Positions 48,985 to 56,629 of a stretch of DNA of 64,000 bases are shown piece after piece (the first letter of the stretch is position 1; the number at the start of each line of letters is the position of its first letter). Source of the DNA: Allobaculum mucilyticum. GTDB taxonomy: Bacteria; Bacillota_I; Bacilli_A; Erysipelotrichales; Erysipelotrichaceae. Made by a program: the position numbers and the translations under genes. Location of the stretch: contig NZ_CP078089.1 in assembly GCF_022701195.1 (NCBI RefSeq), forward strand, positions 1,302,001 through 1,366,000, in the 5' to 3' direction. The notes under the pieces are model-generated. The model did no database searches. It saw only the letters and a program-made list of their open reading frames with translations, and had not been told where the DNA came from.

Positions 48985-49980
48985 TTATCCGTTTACAGCT
49001 TTCTGTTTCCTGTGTTTTTTCCCTTCCGGTTTGGCGGCATTGATCATCAGAACGCCAAGGCTGGTCAGAATAGCGGCATAGAACACTTTGATCGTCAGCG
49101 ATTCACCAAGAATCATAGCTGAAAACAGAATGCCGAAGATACCATTCGTGCAGGAAAAGACGCTGACTGAAGAAACCGGGAATTTTGAAAGCAGGATTCC
49201 CCAGATGGTGTAGGCTCCAGCAGAAATCAGCGAAAGCATCAGCAGGACCAGCATTCCCCCGCCATTCCAGGCAACCGTATGATCCGGCAGACAGAAGCCA
49301 AACAGAATCAGAGCCAGACCGCCGATCGTAAACTGCGCACCGGAAAGAAGAACCGGCGAGCTGTCTTTTGAGAAGACCTTAATCAGAACAGCGGAGCATG
49401 CGCTGCAGATCGAGGAGCAAAGCAGCATGCCTTCTCCCTGGAGCGAAAAGGTCATGCCGGTCGGGGAAAAGTTCATCAGGACAACGCCAAGAAAGCCGAT
49501 CACGCAGCCGGCAACCTTGAGCAGAGTCAGCTTTTCAAGGTGAAACAGGCAGGCGGAAATGAGCAGAGCAAACATGGCATTGGTTGCCGTGAAGATCGAT
49601 GTCATGATACCGGAAGCATTTGCGGCTCCCATATAAAAGAAGAAATACTGGCCGAAGGTCTGAAACAGAGCCAGGAGCAGGATCGGGCGGATCTCTGATT
49701 TACGGATCCGGATCTTCTGATGGCTGCTCAGGCGGTAATAGGCCAGGACCAGCAGTCCGGAAAGAAAGAAGCGCGTTCCGGCAAAGACGACGATCTGGCC
49801 CGTCGTTTCAATGCCCATCTGGGCATAGCCGACTTTAATAAGTGCCGGGGCAAGTCCCCAGAGCATGCAGCAGAACGTTGCGCCGACCCACAGAATCCAC
49901 TGCGGTGTCGTCGTTCTGTTTTCTTTTTCTTCCGGCAATTCATGCTGCAAGGCAGTCTGTGTCCTGGTATGTTGAGTCAT
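48985..49980 (-). CDS. EamA/DMT-family transporter
   Basis: About 331 residues with ten TM helices in two EamA repeats (ILWVGATFCCMLWGLAPALI to about 160; GEGMLLCSSICSACSAVLI to the end, with LGESLTIKVFYAAILTSLGVLMI). The drug/metabolite transporter superfamily mostly exports amino acids or metabolites. The substrate is unknown. A short cytosolic Lys/Arg-rich tail ends the protein. The start MTQHTRTQ at 49980 has AGGA eleven bases upstream. It is a single gene divergent from the 50204 gene. Confidence 0.85.
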   Translation of the reverse strand: MTQHTRTQTALQHELPEEKENRTTTPQWILWVGATFCCMLWGLAPALIKVGYAQMGIETTGQIVVFAGTRFFLSGLLVLAYYRLSSHQKIRIRKSEIRPILLLALFQTFGQYFFFYMGAANASGIMTSIFTATNAMFALLISACLFHLEKLTLLKVAGCVIGFLGVVLMNFSPTGMTFSLQGEGMLLCSSICSACSAVLIKVFSKDSSPVLLSGAQFTIGGLALILFGFCLPDHTVAWNGGGMLVLLMLSLISAGAYTIWGILLSKFPVSSVSVFSCTNGIFGILFSAMILGESLTIKVFYAAILTSLGVLMINAAKPEGKKHRKQKAVNG

Positions 49981-50203
49981 AACTGTATTCATCCTGTATA
50001 TCATCCAAATTGAAGCGAAAGTGACAAAATGTCCTGGTTTATGGCAAAGCTATAGCTGTTCTCTGCAGAACACAGCTGTTCAAATCCGGTCAGAAATCAG
50101 TGGACGGCTTTAAAACAGACGTTATAATTTGTGCAGAATTCAGATTGCAAGCGGTTTGCACTGTTTTGCATAGTGAGAAGCCGCTGTTCTGGGAGGTAAA
50201 TAT

Positions 50204-50905
50204 ATGCTGACTGTTCTGCTTGTAATCACCGTGATCCTGACTCTGCTTGTTCCATTGATCGTTCTTTGCGCCTATGGCTATGTCTGTGAGGGTGCATGGC
50301 GTCCGGCAACAGGAGGCGTGCTGTGGCTTTTTGCCATTCAGATTCTTCTGCGCCTTATCATGCCGGTAGCCGGCATGAACTTTGCCTGGTTCCGTGCACT
50401 TGCCGAAAACAGCCTGCTGTACTCTGTTGTCTTCACCATCCTGCAGGCCCTGCTGACAGTTCTGGCCTTCTGGCTGAGTGCAAGAAGCCAGCTCAAAAAC
50501 GAGCGTCCGCAGAACTATTCCGTTCTGTTTGGCTATGCATTCGGTTCGGCACAGGCCGTTCTCTTCTGCGGAGCGACAGCACTGAGCGCTCTGCTCTCCG
50601 ATACAGCCGTTCTCAGTACACTGACTGAAGAAGCTCTGCTTCTGAGTCTTCTCGAATGCCTGTCTCTTGTTCTGATTTACATGCTGTTGGGTTCGTTCTT
50701 CTATGTGTGGACCGAAAAGAAACAGTACGGAATGATTGCCCTTGCCTCTCTGGCTTTACTTGGCATCCTGCTGCTTGGCTACACCTGGACGACCTCGCTT
50801 GGTCTTCCAAGAGCTGCCCTTACCCTTATTCTTGTCCTGCTGGCTGTTCTTTGCATCAAGCCGCTTAAAGGGCAGATCACAGAGATGTTCTCTGTTTTCC
50901 GCTAA
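50204..50905 (+). CDS. polytopic membrane protein, YhfC-like
   Basis: A 233-residue protein composed almost wholly of TM helices (about seven), starting MLTVLLVITVILTLLVPLIVL. The arrangement resembles the YhfC family of putative membrane proteases, but I cannot see a convincing catalytic Glu/His pair, so the family call is tentative. The ribosome site GGGAGG is strong. It ends at a clear terminator and has no operon partner. Function unknown. Confidence 0.55.
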   Translation: MLTVLLVITVILTLLVPLIVLCAYGYVCEGAWRPATGGVLWLFAIQILLRLIMPVAGMNFAWFRALAENSLLYSVVFTILQALLTVLAFWLSARSQLKNERPQNYSVLFGYAFGSAQAVLFCGATALSALLSDTAVLSTLTEEALLLSLLECLSLVLIYMLLGSFFYVWTEKKQYGMIALASLALLGILLLGYTWTTSLGLPRAALTLILVLLAVLCIKPLKGQITEMFSVFR

Positions 50906-51003
50906 AAATCGGCACCTGAAACAAAACCTGCCGCATAAAGAAGATCGAACAGAACGGTTTTATAAACGTTCTGAAAGCAAGTCCATATGATAGCACGTAC
51001 AGG

Positions 51004-51028
51004 CCGCCTGAGCGCACAGTTCAGGCGG
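51004..51028 (+). terminator. terminator of the 50204 membrane protein gene
   Basis: CCGCCTGA-gcgcacagt-TCAGGCGG followed by TCCTTTTCTG. Confidence 0.75.
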
Positions 51029-51168
51029 TCCTTTTCTGTATCTGCAGACTGTAGAACTATTTATTCATGTTTTAGATCAGATTGTCTCTGTGCTATTTCC
51101 GTATGGAACGACTGAACAGAACGGCAGTTGATCAGATGCCGTTTCAAAGTGCTTTTTCCTGCAAAAAA

Positions 51169-51210
51169 ACTTCAGCCCTCAGTATTCCAAAAAGGAATCA
51201 GGGCTGAAGT
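51169..51210 (-). terminator. terminator of the NERD-like gene
   Basis: An 11-bp stem (acttcagccct and complement) with an inner ATTCC/GGAAT stem, then TTTTTTTGC on the minus strand. Confidence 0.85.
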
Positions 51211-51284
51211 TTAGATTCTGATTGGTTATCGGTTCTGGCTTAACGCATATGCCTGCCATACCTTCTTTTTATGAAAAAGCTGAA

Positions 51285-52097
51285 TTACTTGAGACCGAGC
51301 AGTTTCTGACAGATCGTCATGCACTGTGCTTCAGTGAGTTCAACGATTTTTTCCATCTGGATCTGCTCGACAAGCTTGGAGATTTCTTCATCCGGGTTAT
51401 AGACGAAGATCGGGCTGTCGATCTGGATTTCCTGCAGAACAGATTCCATATCAGCTCTGTATTTCGGATCGCCGATCAGAGCAATGCCATAAGGAGAAAC
51501 AACAACATGGTCGACTTCACCAGCAGGGAATTCAACATGATCAAGGACTGTGTATTCACGCGGCAGATCATTGAGCGATTTTGCGTTGGTCACAATAGCT
51601 TCCGAAGAATTGTCGGTACCGACCTGCAGACTGCCGTCCGTCGGTGCAGCAGCTTCAGAAGTCGGTGATTCGATGGACTTTTTGAGTTTTGTGCGTTCAG
51701 CAGCAAGTTTCTGAATCTTTCTGGAGTAGCGCGTGTTGATGATGGCAAGCACGATCATCACAATGCAGACAATCAGCAGGCCCTTGCTCTTGAATACAAA
51801 CAGGACAAGCAGGTAGACAACAATCGATGCAACGATCGCCCACATTGTCACCTTGTAGATTTTCAGAAGGTCACGGATTTCATTTGTGATCTTATCGATC
51901 TTTTCAAGTGTTTCCGACTGGTCAATCGTCTGGCCGTTTTCGTCTTTTGGCGCATCAGCGGAATTGTCCGGAACAGTAACTTCGATCACTTCTGTTTTTT
52001 CAGAATCATCATCAGCAGGAATCGGTTCTGTTGGAAGAGATGTTTCTTCCTCATTTACAGCATCAGAATGGCTGGATGGATTTTTAATTTCGTTCAT
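51285..52097 (-). CDS. membrane protein with divergent NERD-like nuclease domain
   Basis: A 270-residue protein. Residues 1-60 are acidic low-complexity, 58-80 a helical stretch (TLEKIDKITNEIRDLLKIYK), 84-122 two TM helices (WAIVASIVVYLLVLFVF, GLLIVCIVMIVLAII). The C-terminal part from about 185 reads LPREYTVLDHVEFPAGEVDHVVVSPYGIALIGDPKY. This parallels the NERD core, which normally reads IDHIVVxxxGxxxIExK. The catalytic E-x-K is replaced by D-P-K, which still fits (D/E)XK. NERD proteins are predicted nucleases of unknown role. The call rests on motif spacing only. Confidence 0.5.
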   Translation of the reverse strand: MNEIKNPSSHSDAVNEEETSLPTEPIPADDDSEKTEVIEVTVPDNSADAPKDENGQTIDQSETLEKIDKITNEIRDLLKIYKVTMWAIVASIVVYLLVLFVFKSKGLLIVCIVMIVLAIINTRYSRKIQKLAAERTKLKKSIESPTSEAAAPTDGSLQVGTDNSSEAIVTNAKSLNDLPREYTVLDHVEFPAGEVDHVVVSPYGIALIGDPKYRADMESVLQEIQIDSPIFVYNPDEEISKLVEQIQMEKIVELTEAQCMTICQKLLGLK

Positions 52098-52407
52098 ACA
52101 TACCTCGCTTCACGTATTATAGCGTATTGTTCTTTGACGGTCGGGCGGCAATCCTGAAAAGGCATCGACTGCTCACCTTTTCTGTACGGTTTGAGAAAAC
52201 GAAAACCGGAACAGCTTTCCCGCATCATTTTCCATGCCAGAACATCTTGAAAAGCGAACTGTTTTTCAGCCGGACGTCTTTCTTTTGCCTGATCCAAAAA
52301 GAAATCCGGCCCTGTGAAAAGAGCCGGATGAAATGACATGACAAACGTATGACAATCGAATGGCACACGGATGGCAGACCGCCTGATTATCGCTTTTTCA
52401 AAGGGAA
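52098..52407. other. 310-bp intergenic region
   Basis: It contains the terminator of the downstream VanY gene (52304-52329) and the promoter of the NERD-like gene. A 90-codon open stretch on the minus strand has no ribosome site or family similarity and is not called. Confidence 0.5.
52304..52329 (-). terminator. terminator of the second vanY gene
   Basis: ATCCGGC and its complement with a 12-base loop, then TTCTTTTTGG on the minus strand. Confidence 0.7.
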
Positions 52408-53235
52408 TTAATCGACGTAGTCTCCGCCTTCAACGCCCAGGAACTCTTCAAGCGTCAGACCGCTCTGCGCGATTTCCTGTGCTCTGTCCCCGATATAGCG
52501 AAGATGCCAGGGCTCAGCCTGATATCCGGTGATTGCTTCCTTGCCTTCCTGATAGCGGACAATAAAGCCATATTTCCAGGAATTATCAAGCAGCCACTGA
52601 GCTTCAGTCGGCGAAGTAATCAGATTGCCCGCGCTGTCTTTGAGATCAAAAGCCAGTCCGGTCTGGTGTTCCGAATAGCCCGGTCTTGCCGAGAAAGTAT
52701 CCGCTTCAGCCTGACCATACGCACCGACATAGCCAAAATACAGACCCGACTGTGTGTCGTAGCTTCTGAAATTGGATGTGTCATACGAGACATTCATTCC
52801 CTGTGATGCCATATCCTGCAGCAGCTGTGTGACCTGTGCCTGCGCTGTCGGATCAACACCCGGCGCATAGTCAGCAGGAACGCTGTATTTCTTGTTGACG
52901 ATCAGAATGCCGTCCTTATAGAACAGCCCGTTTTCCTGGACAGGTTCAGAACCTGCCGCATCGGCCTCTACAACCTGATCAGGATCCGCCTGAGCTGTCG
53001 GCTCCGTCTCGTTCTGCCCGTTTCCTTCCGCAATCTTGGCGAGAGCTTCTGAGCGGATGCGCTCTTCTTCTTCGGACGTCCGTTTCGGACTCTGTGCTGC
53101 AGCCTGGGTATCTGAAGTCTTTGTCGACTCAGCCAGCTTGTCTGACGAACATCCGATTGCCGAACCGGCAATCAGCAGGGTAAACAGAACTGCTGATGCT
53201 CTGTACTTCCAGTCACTTCTCTTCTGTCGATCCAT
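52408..53235 (-). CDS. D-Ala-D-Ala carboxypeptidase lipoprotein (VanY/M15B)
   Basis: A 275-residue lipoprotein. The signal ends in the lipobox SAIGC (VLFTLLIAGSAIGCSSD). A 65-residue Glu/Gln/Thr-rich linker leads to an M15B domain starting YKDGILIVNKKYSVPADYAPG. The metal and catalytic segments are SARPGYSEHQTGLAFDL and EPWHLRYIG. It removes terminal D-Ala from peptidoglycan stems at the outer membrane face. It shares the C-terminus LTLEEFLGVEGGDYVD and most of the catalytic domain with the secreted paralogue at 13446-14501, but has no DUF5648 repeats. Absence of vanRS or vanHAX argues for wall remodelling and not glycopeptide resistance. Confidence 0.9.
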   Translation of the reverse strand: MDRQKRSDWKYRASAVLFTLLIAGSAIGCSSDKLAESTKTSDTQAAAQSPKRTSEEEERIRSEALAKIAEGNGQNETEPTAQADPDQVVEADAAGSEPVQENGLFYKDGILIVNKKYSVPADYAPGVDPTAQAQVTQLLQDMASQGMNVSYDTSNFRSYDTQSGLYFGYVGAYGQAEADTFSARPGYSEHQTGLAFDLKDSAGNLITSPTEAQWLLDNSWKYGFIVRYQEGKEAITGYQAEPWHLRYIGDRAQEIAQSGLTLEEFLGVEGGDYVD

Positions 53236-53542
53236 GAGCTTCCTCCGTTTATCTGTTTTTTATCTTTTAATCTTCTATTTTTCTGGTATTGTTGTGACTT
53301 CCGAATCTGATGCTTTATTCTTCAGCTCTAAAAGCCGGTATTTCCTCTGCCTTCTGGCATGAATATTGTTTCCTGCAGGAAAAACCGCATTTTACGCATA
53401 CGATCCGGTTATTTTTATAAAGTTTAGAAATGCTCCATTTCGCATGGTAAATTGATTTTATCCTGTGATCGCCTGAATCTTTCAGGTTTTTTCACGAACT
53501 GATGCAAATGCCGCTTTCCTTGGCATTTAACGGAGGTTTTTT
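53236..53542. other. 307-bp divergent promoter region
   Basis: AT-rich, with no gene recognised. It should hold promoters for vanY and the zinc-ribbon/SH3 gene, which begins after AACGGAGG. Confidence 0.5.
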
Positions 53543-54448
53543 ATGAGATGTCCACATTGCGGCAGAGAAATGCCCGATGGAAGTACGTTCTGCTCTGGCT
53601 GCGGCAGCAGACTGAATGCAGGCCAGAACGCACCGCGTAACGGCACCCCTTTCAACAATCCAAACAGCGGACCATTCAACACGCCGCCAAATAATCCTTA
53701 TCCCTCTCCAAACCAGCCGCCAAACGGCCCGTACAAAGGACCTGGTCAGCAGCAGTCTGGTCCAGCTCCATCCCCGAACAGCTATCAGCGCCCTCCTGCG
53801 CCAGGCGGCATGCCGAACCCTAATCCTTCGCCGTACAGCCCGAACAATTTATATCCCAATAATGAGTACGGCCCATCCGGACCGAACGATCCCAACAATT
53901 CTGGCGGCAAGGGCAAAATCATTCTTTACAGCTGCCTTGCGGCTATCGCAGCCTTTGCAATCGGCTTTGGTGCCTGGATGTTCTTCGCAAAAGATGACGG
54001 AGGATCCTCTTCGAATGATTCAGCTGTTGCAGAGACCACACCTTCCACCAGCAATGATGACTTCTATTTCTCGTACTCGTATGATGATGACGAAGAGCTG
54101 ACCGAACCTTCCGCTGAGAGCTCTTCTGTCTCAGTAGAAACTGAAAGTAAAGAACCCGCAGCCTCCGTACATTCAGAAGCTGCTTCTGCAAAACCTGACC
54201 CGGAGCCAGAACCGGAACCGGTACACACAACAACCTATAACGTTCTTTACACCATGAAAATCCGCAGTACCCCTTCCCTGAGCGGAACGCGTGTCGGAAC
54301 ACAGAACGGCAACACTCAGGTCAAAATCTCTGAAACCCACTATGACGGGGATGGAGGAACCTGGGGACTGATCGCGGAAGGCAAATGGGCAGGTAACTGG
54401 ATCTGCATCATTAACGCAGACGGTGAATACCTCAAAGCAGTCTATTGA
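53543..54448 (+). CDS. zinc-ribbon membrane protein with extracellular SH3-like domain
   Basis: A 301-residue protein. The N-terminal zinc ribbon is CPHCGREMPDGSTFCSGCGS (residues 3-22). A Pro/Asn/Gly-rich linker of about 100 residues follows, then one TM helix (about 130-150; ILYSCLAAIAAFAIGFGAWMFF). An acidic Ser/Glu segment leads to a C-terminal SH3-like domain (about 232-301; YNVLYTMKIRSTPSLSGTRVGT, then GTWGLIAEGKWAGNWICI). The topology puts the ribbon and linker inside and the SH3-like domain outside, where such domains bind wall peptides. It opens the kinase/FHA region and resembles the protein at 54732-56357. Confidence 0.8.
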   Translation: MRCPHCGREMPDGSTFCSGCGSRLNAGQNAPRNGTPFNNPNSGPFNTPPNNPYPSPNQPPNGPYKGPGQQQSGPAPSPNSYQRPPAPGGMPNPNPSPYSPNNLYPNNEYGPSGPNDPNNSGGKGKIILYSCLAAIAAFAIGFGAWMFFAKDDGGSSSNDSAVAETTPSTSNDDFYFSYSYDDDEELTEPSAESSSVSVETESKEPAASVHSEAASAKPDPEPEPEPVHTTTYNVLYTMKIRSTPSLSGTRVGTQNGNTQVKISETHYDGDGGTWGLIAEGKWAGNWICIINADGEYLKAVY

Positions 54449-54475
54449 TTCCGTTTCATCCTTTACTTAAGCATT

Positions 54476-54528
54476 AAAGCCATGATGATCCCTGTCGCAG
54501 ATTTCTGAGCTGACCATCATGGCTTTTC
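54476..54528 (+). terminator. terminator of the zinc-ribbon/SH3 gene
   Basis: aaagccatgatg and its complement enclose a 27-base loop, followed by TTTTCTTTTC. Confidence 0.7.
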
Positions 54529-54731
54529 TTTTCACTGCTGATCTTACATATCGTTTACGCTCCAGCCTGCAAAACAAAAGCAGACTCTGCTGTCAGGCAA
54601 AATCTGCTCTTGTTCATTTTACATACTGGTTTTTGGCTATTTCGGTCTTCTATTTTACGAAGACCATGCGAATCACTGCATCCATTGGATATCAAATCGT
54701 AAATTCTTCCGTTTTCGCTTTATATGAACAT

Positions 54732-56357
54732 CTAGCCCCCGACATCAATGTTCTCATCGACTTCTACTTGTTCTCTACGACTGCAGGTTCCGCTGGGTTC
54801 TCCGGGTTCCCGGTTCTCCGGATCCGAGTCTTCTGCAGATTCCATTGAAGTTTCTACACTTGAGCTATCTGCGCTCGAAGCTTCTGTGCTTTCCACTGAA
54901 CTTTCTGCGCTTGTGCTTTCTGTGGATTCTACAAGTTCTACTGAATCATTTATAAGAATCCAGCCTCTAATATCTCTGCTGTCATCATCTGTATGATCGA
55001 CTTTTCCCCAGGTCTCAGTTTCTCCATTTTCAAGCTGAATCGTTGCTTCAGCAGAAACATGCACCTCATGATTCTGAAAGACTACTCCAGGCCTGGATGA
55101 TCCGCTTCCAAGTTCTCCATTAGAACGCATGGATTGATATGGATTAATCGAAGAATCAAGCATCGGAGTATCCTGTCCAGAATTGCCAGAGATTTCTTTA
55201 GGACCTTCATCTCTGCGAATAGGCCTGCTGTCACCAGCGCCTATTGTTTTTTCACTATTCTCAGACTCTACTACTAGCGGTTCGGGATTCTCTGTTTTTT
55301 CATCAAGAGGAGGATATGGATCTGGATCAGACGCGTCAGAAGGAACGTCTGACTTTTCAGTCATAGAGTTCTCTTCAGTACCAGTTGTTTCTTCAGGAGC
55401 ACTGGAATCTTGATTATCCTGACCATTCTGAGCATTCGCTCCCGGATACTTATAAACCGTCACTGATCCGGATGTGACTTTATAGGTCTTGTCTGTCTTG
55501 ATGCACTTTGCTGCATTCTGTTTCAGTCCATTCTCCGGCTCGTCCTCTTCCAGCTTGATCCACTGATTGGAGCCGATCTGGCCCCATTTCGCGCCGTCTT
55601 TTGTTTCTTTGCTGGAGACAACAGTCACTTCTTCACCAGGTTCCAGGGAGTCTCCTGCGGAGTCGCCGTCCACCTGAGAATAAATTTCCATCTTTGTGAT
55701 AGCTACCCAGAGATTCTTCGACTCAATAAAGAACTTTACACCGACTGCCAGTGCCGCAACGACAACAGCGCAGACAATTCCGATAATCAGACCTTTTTTC
55801 TTTTTTGGTTTTCCGCCTGAAGAAGAGCCAGTATCGCGATCTGCACTCATTGCTCTGTCCTTGTACGATGGCTGTGCCTGATGCTGGCTGCTTGAAGAGT
55901 AAGCAGGCTGAGCTGCGGCTGTGCTGTCTGGCTGAGCGTACGAAACAGACGCATTCTGCTGCTGTCTGCGCTGGAGGACATTTCCATATTCCGCATCCGG
56001 CATCATGCCAGTAGGAACAAACCGCGAAACATGTACGGGTACTCTGGCATTTTCGAACTCTCTGATTTTCTTCTTATGGATATTATCCATGTTTTCGACT
56101 TCTTCTCTGGTCAGCTTGTCATGCGACAGATACGAATGGTCCATGACCGAGAAGTCAAAGCCAGCGGAACCGTTTCTGCGTGGAGCAGCACCTTTTTTCG
56201 AATGCCGCGAAGCAGATTTATTTCCCATAAGTACGGTTTCTTCACTTTCCAGTTCTTCAAACTGTCCCCCGGCAGAAGCGTTGTTCAGTCTAGTTCTGCA
56301 GTTCGGACAGTATGAAGCATCATCTGGAATTCTGGAATGACATACTGGACATTTCAT
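54732..56357 (-). CDS. zinc-ribbon membrane protein with SH3-like domains and Ser-rich tail
   Basis: A 541-residue protein. The zinc ribbon CPVCHSRIPDDASYCPNCRT is at residues 3-22. A basic cytosolic linker of about 165 residues follows, including FVPTGMMPDAEYGNVLQRRQQ, and one TM helix at about 188-212 (KKGLIIGIVCAVVVAALAVGVKFFI). Outside are an SH3-like module (AITKMEIYSQVDGDS, then WGQIGSNQWIKLEED), a Glu/Ser/Pro spacer and a second SH3-like region (GVVFQNHEVHVSAEA, then WGKVDHTDDDSRDIRGWI). The C-terminus is a Glu/Ser/Thr low-complexity tail (SSVESTEASSADSS). It lies downstream of the kinase and the 49-residue membrane protein on the same strand and is a candidate kinase target. Confidence 0.8.
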   Translation of the reverse strand: MKCPVCHSRIPDDASYCPNCRTRLNNASAGGQFEELESEETVLMGNKSASRHSKKGAAPRRNGSAGFDFSVMDHSYLSHDKLTREEVENMDNIHKKKIREFENARVPVHVSRFVPTGMMPDAEYGNVLQRRQQQNASVSYAQPDSTAAAQPAYSSSSQHQAQPSYKDRAMSADRDTGSSSGGKPKKKKGLIIGIVCAVVVAALAVGVKFFIESKNLWVAITKMEIYSQVDGDSAGDSLEPGEEVTVVSSKETKDGAKWGQIGSNQWIKLEEDEPENGLKQNAAKCIKTDKTYKVTSGSVTVYKYPGANAQNGQDNQDSSAPEETTGTEENSMTEKSDVPSDASDPDPYPPLDEKTENPEPLVVESENSEKTIGAGDSRPIRRDEGPKEISGNSGQDTPMLDSSINPYQSMRSNGELGSGSSRPGVVFQNHEVHVSAEATIQLENGETETWGKVDHTDDDSRDIRGWILINDSVELVESTESTSAESSVESTEASSADSSSVETSMESAEDSDPENREPGEPSGTCSRREQVEVDENIDVGG

Positions 56358-56479
56358 AGTGGAATCTCCTTTCCCGCATCAGCCAGAAGCATCGCGGTTT
56401 TCTCTTTCTTCTCTTCTTTTAAGAAACGCACAGAACGGTCTGTGTGTTTCTTTTTATGTTGTGCGCGCTCTGCGCGGAT

Positions 56480-56629
56480 TTATCGGCGTCCGGCATCCCT
56501 GTTCATTGGAGCCAGAAGATCGTAGCAGTCCGCAATGCGGGCGGCATCGCGTTTTTTCATGGTGATCAGAAAGTACAGACTGACAGCTGCTGCGATCAGT
56601 CCGATGCCAATCAGAAGCCATCCTGTCAT
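56480..56629 (-). CDS. 49-residue single-pass membrane protein coupled to the kinase gene
   Basis: The ATG overlaps the kinase stop codon (ATGA, 56626-56629) and the frame runs 49 codons to TAA at 56480-56482. The product starts MTGWLLIGIGLIAAAVSLYF, one TM helix, followed by a basic then acidic cytosolic tail (TMKKRDAARIADCYDLLAPM). The overlap, the clean TM helix and the unbroken frame support a real gene. It lies between the kinase and the zinc-ribbon/SH3 gene, so it may be a small subunit or regulator of the kinase. I know no named family. A hairpin at 56424-56449 follows it. Confidence 0.65.
   Translation of the reverse strand: MTGWLLIGIGLIAAAVSLYFLITMKKRDAARIADCYDLLAPMNRDAGRR

Larger units (their letters stand above)
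50906..51284. other. 379-bp region between converging genes
   Basis: Two terminators (51004-51028 plus, 51169-51210 minus). No gene or RNA recognised. Confidence 0.6.

Noticed and set aside
52094-52366. 90-codon minus-strand frame upstream of the NERD-like gene
   Set aside because: No ribosome site, no recognised domain, and it overlaps the terminator of the neighbouring gene.
52408-53235. Glycopeptide resistance locus suggested by VanY
   Set aside because: No vanHAX or vanRS genes in the window. Two VanY-type enzymes with different export signals fit ordinary wall remodelling better.
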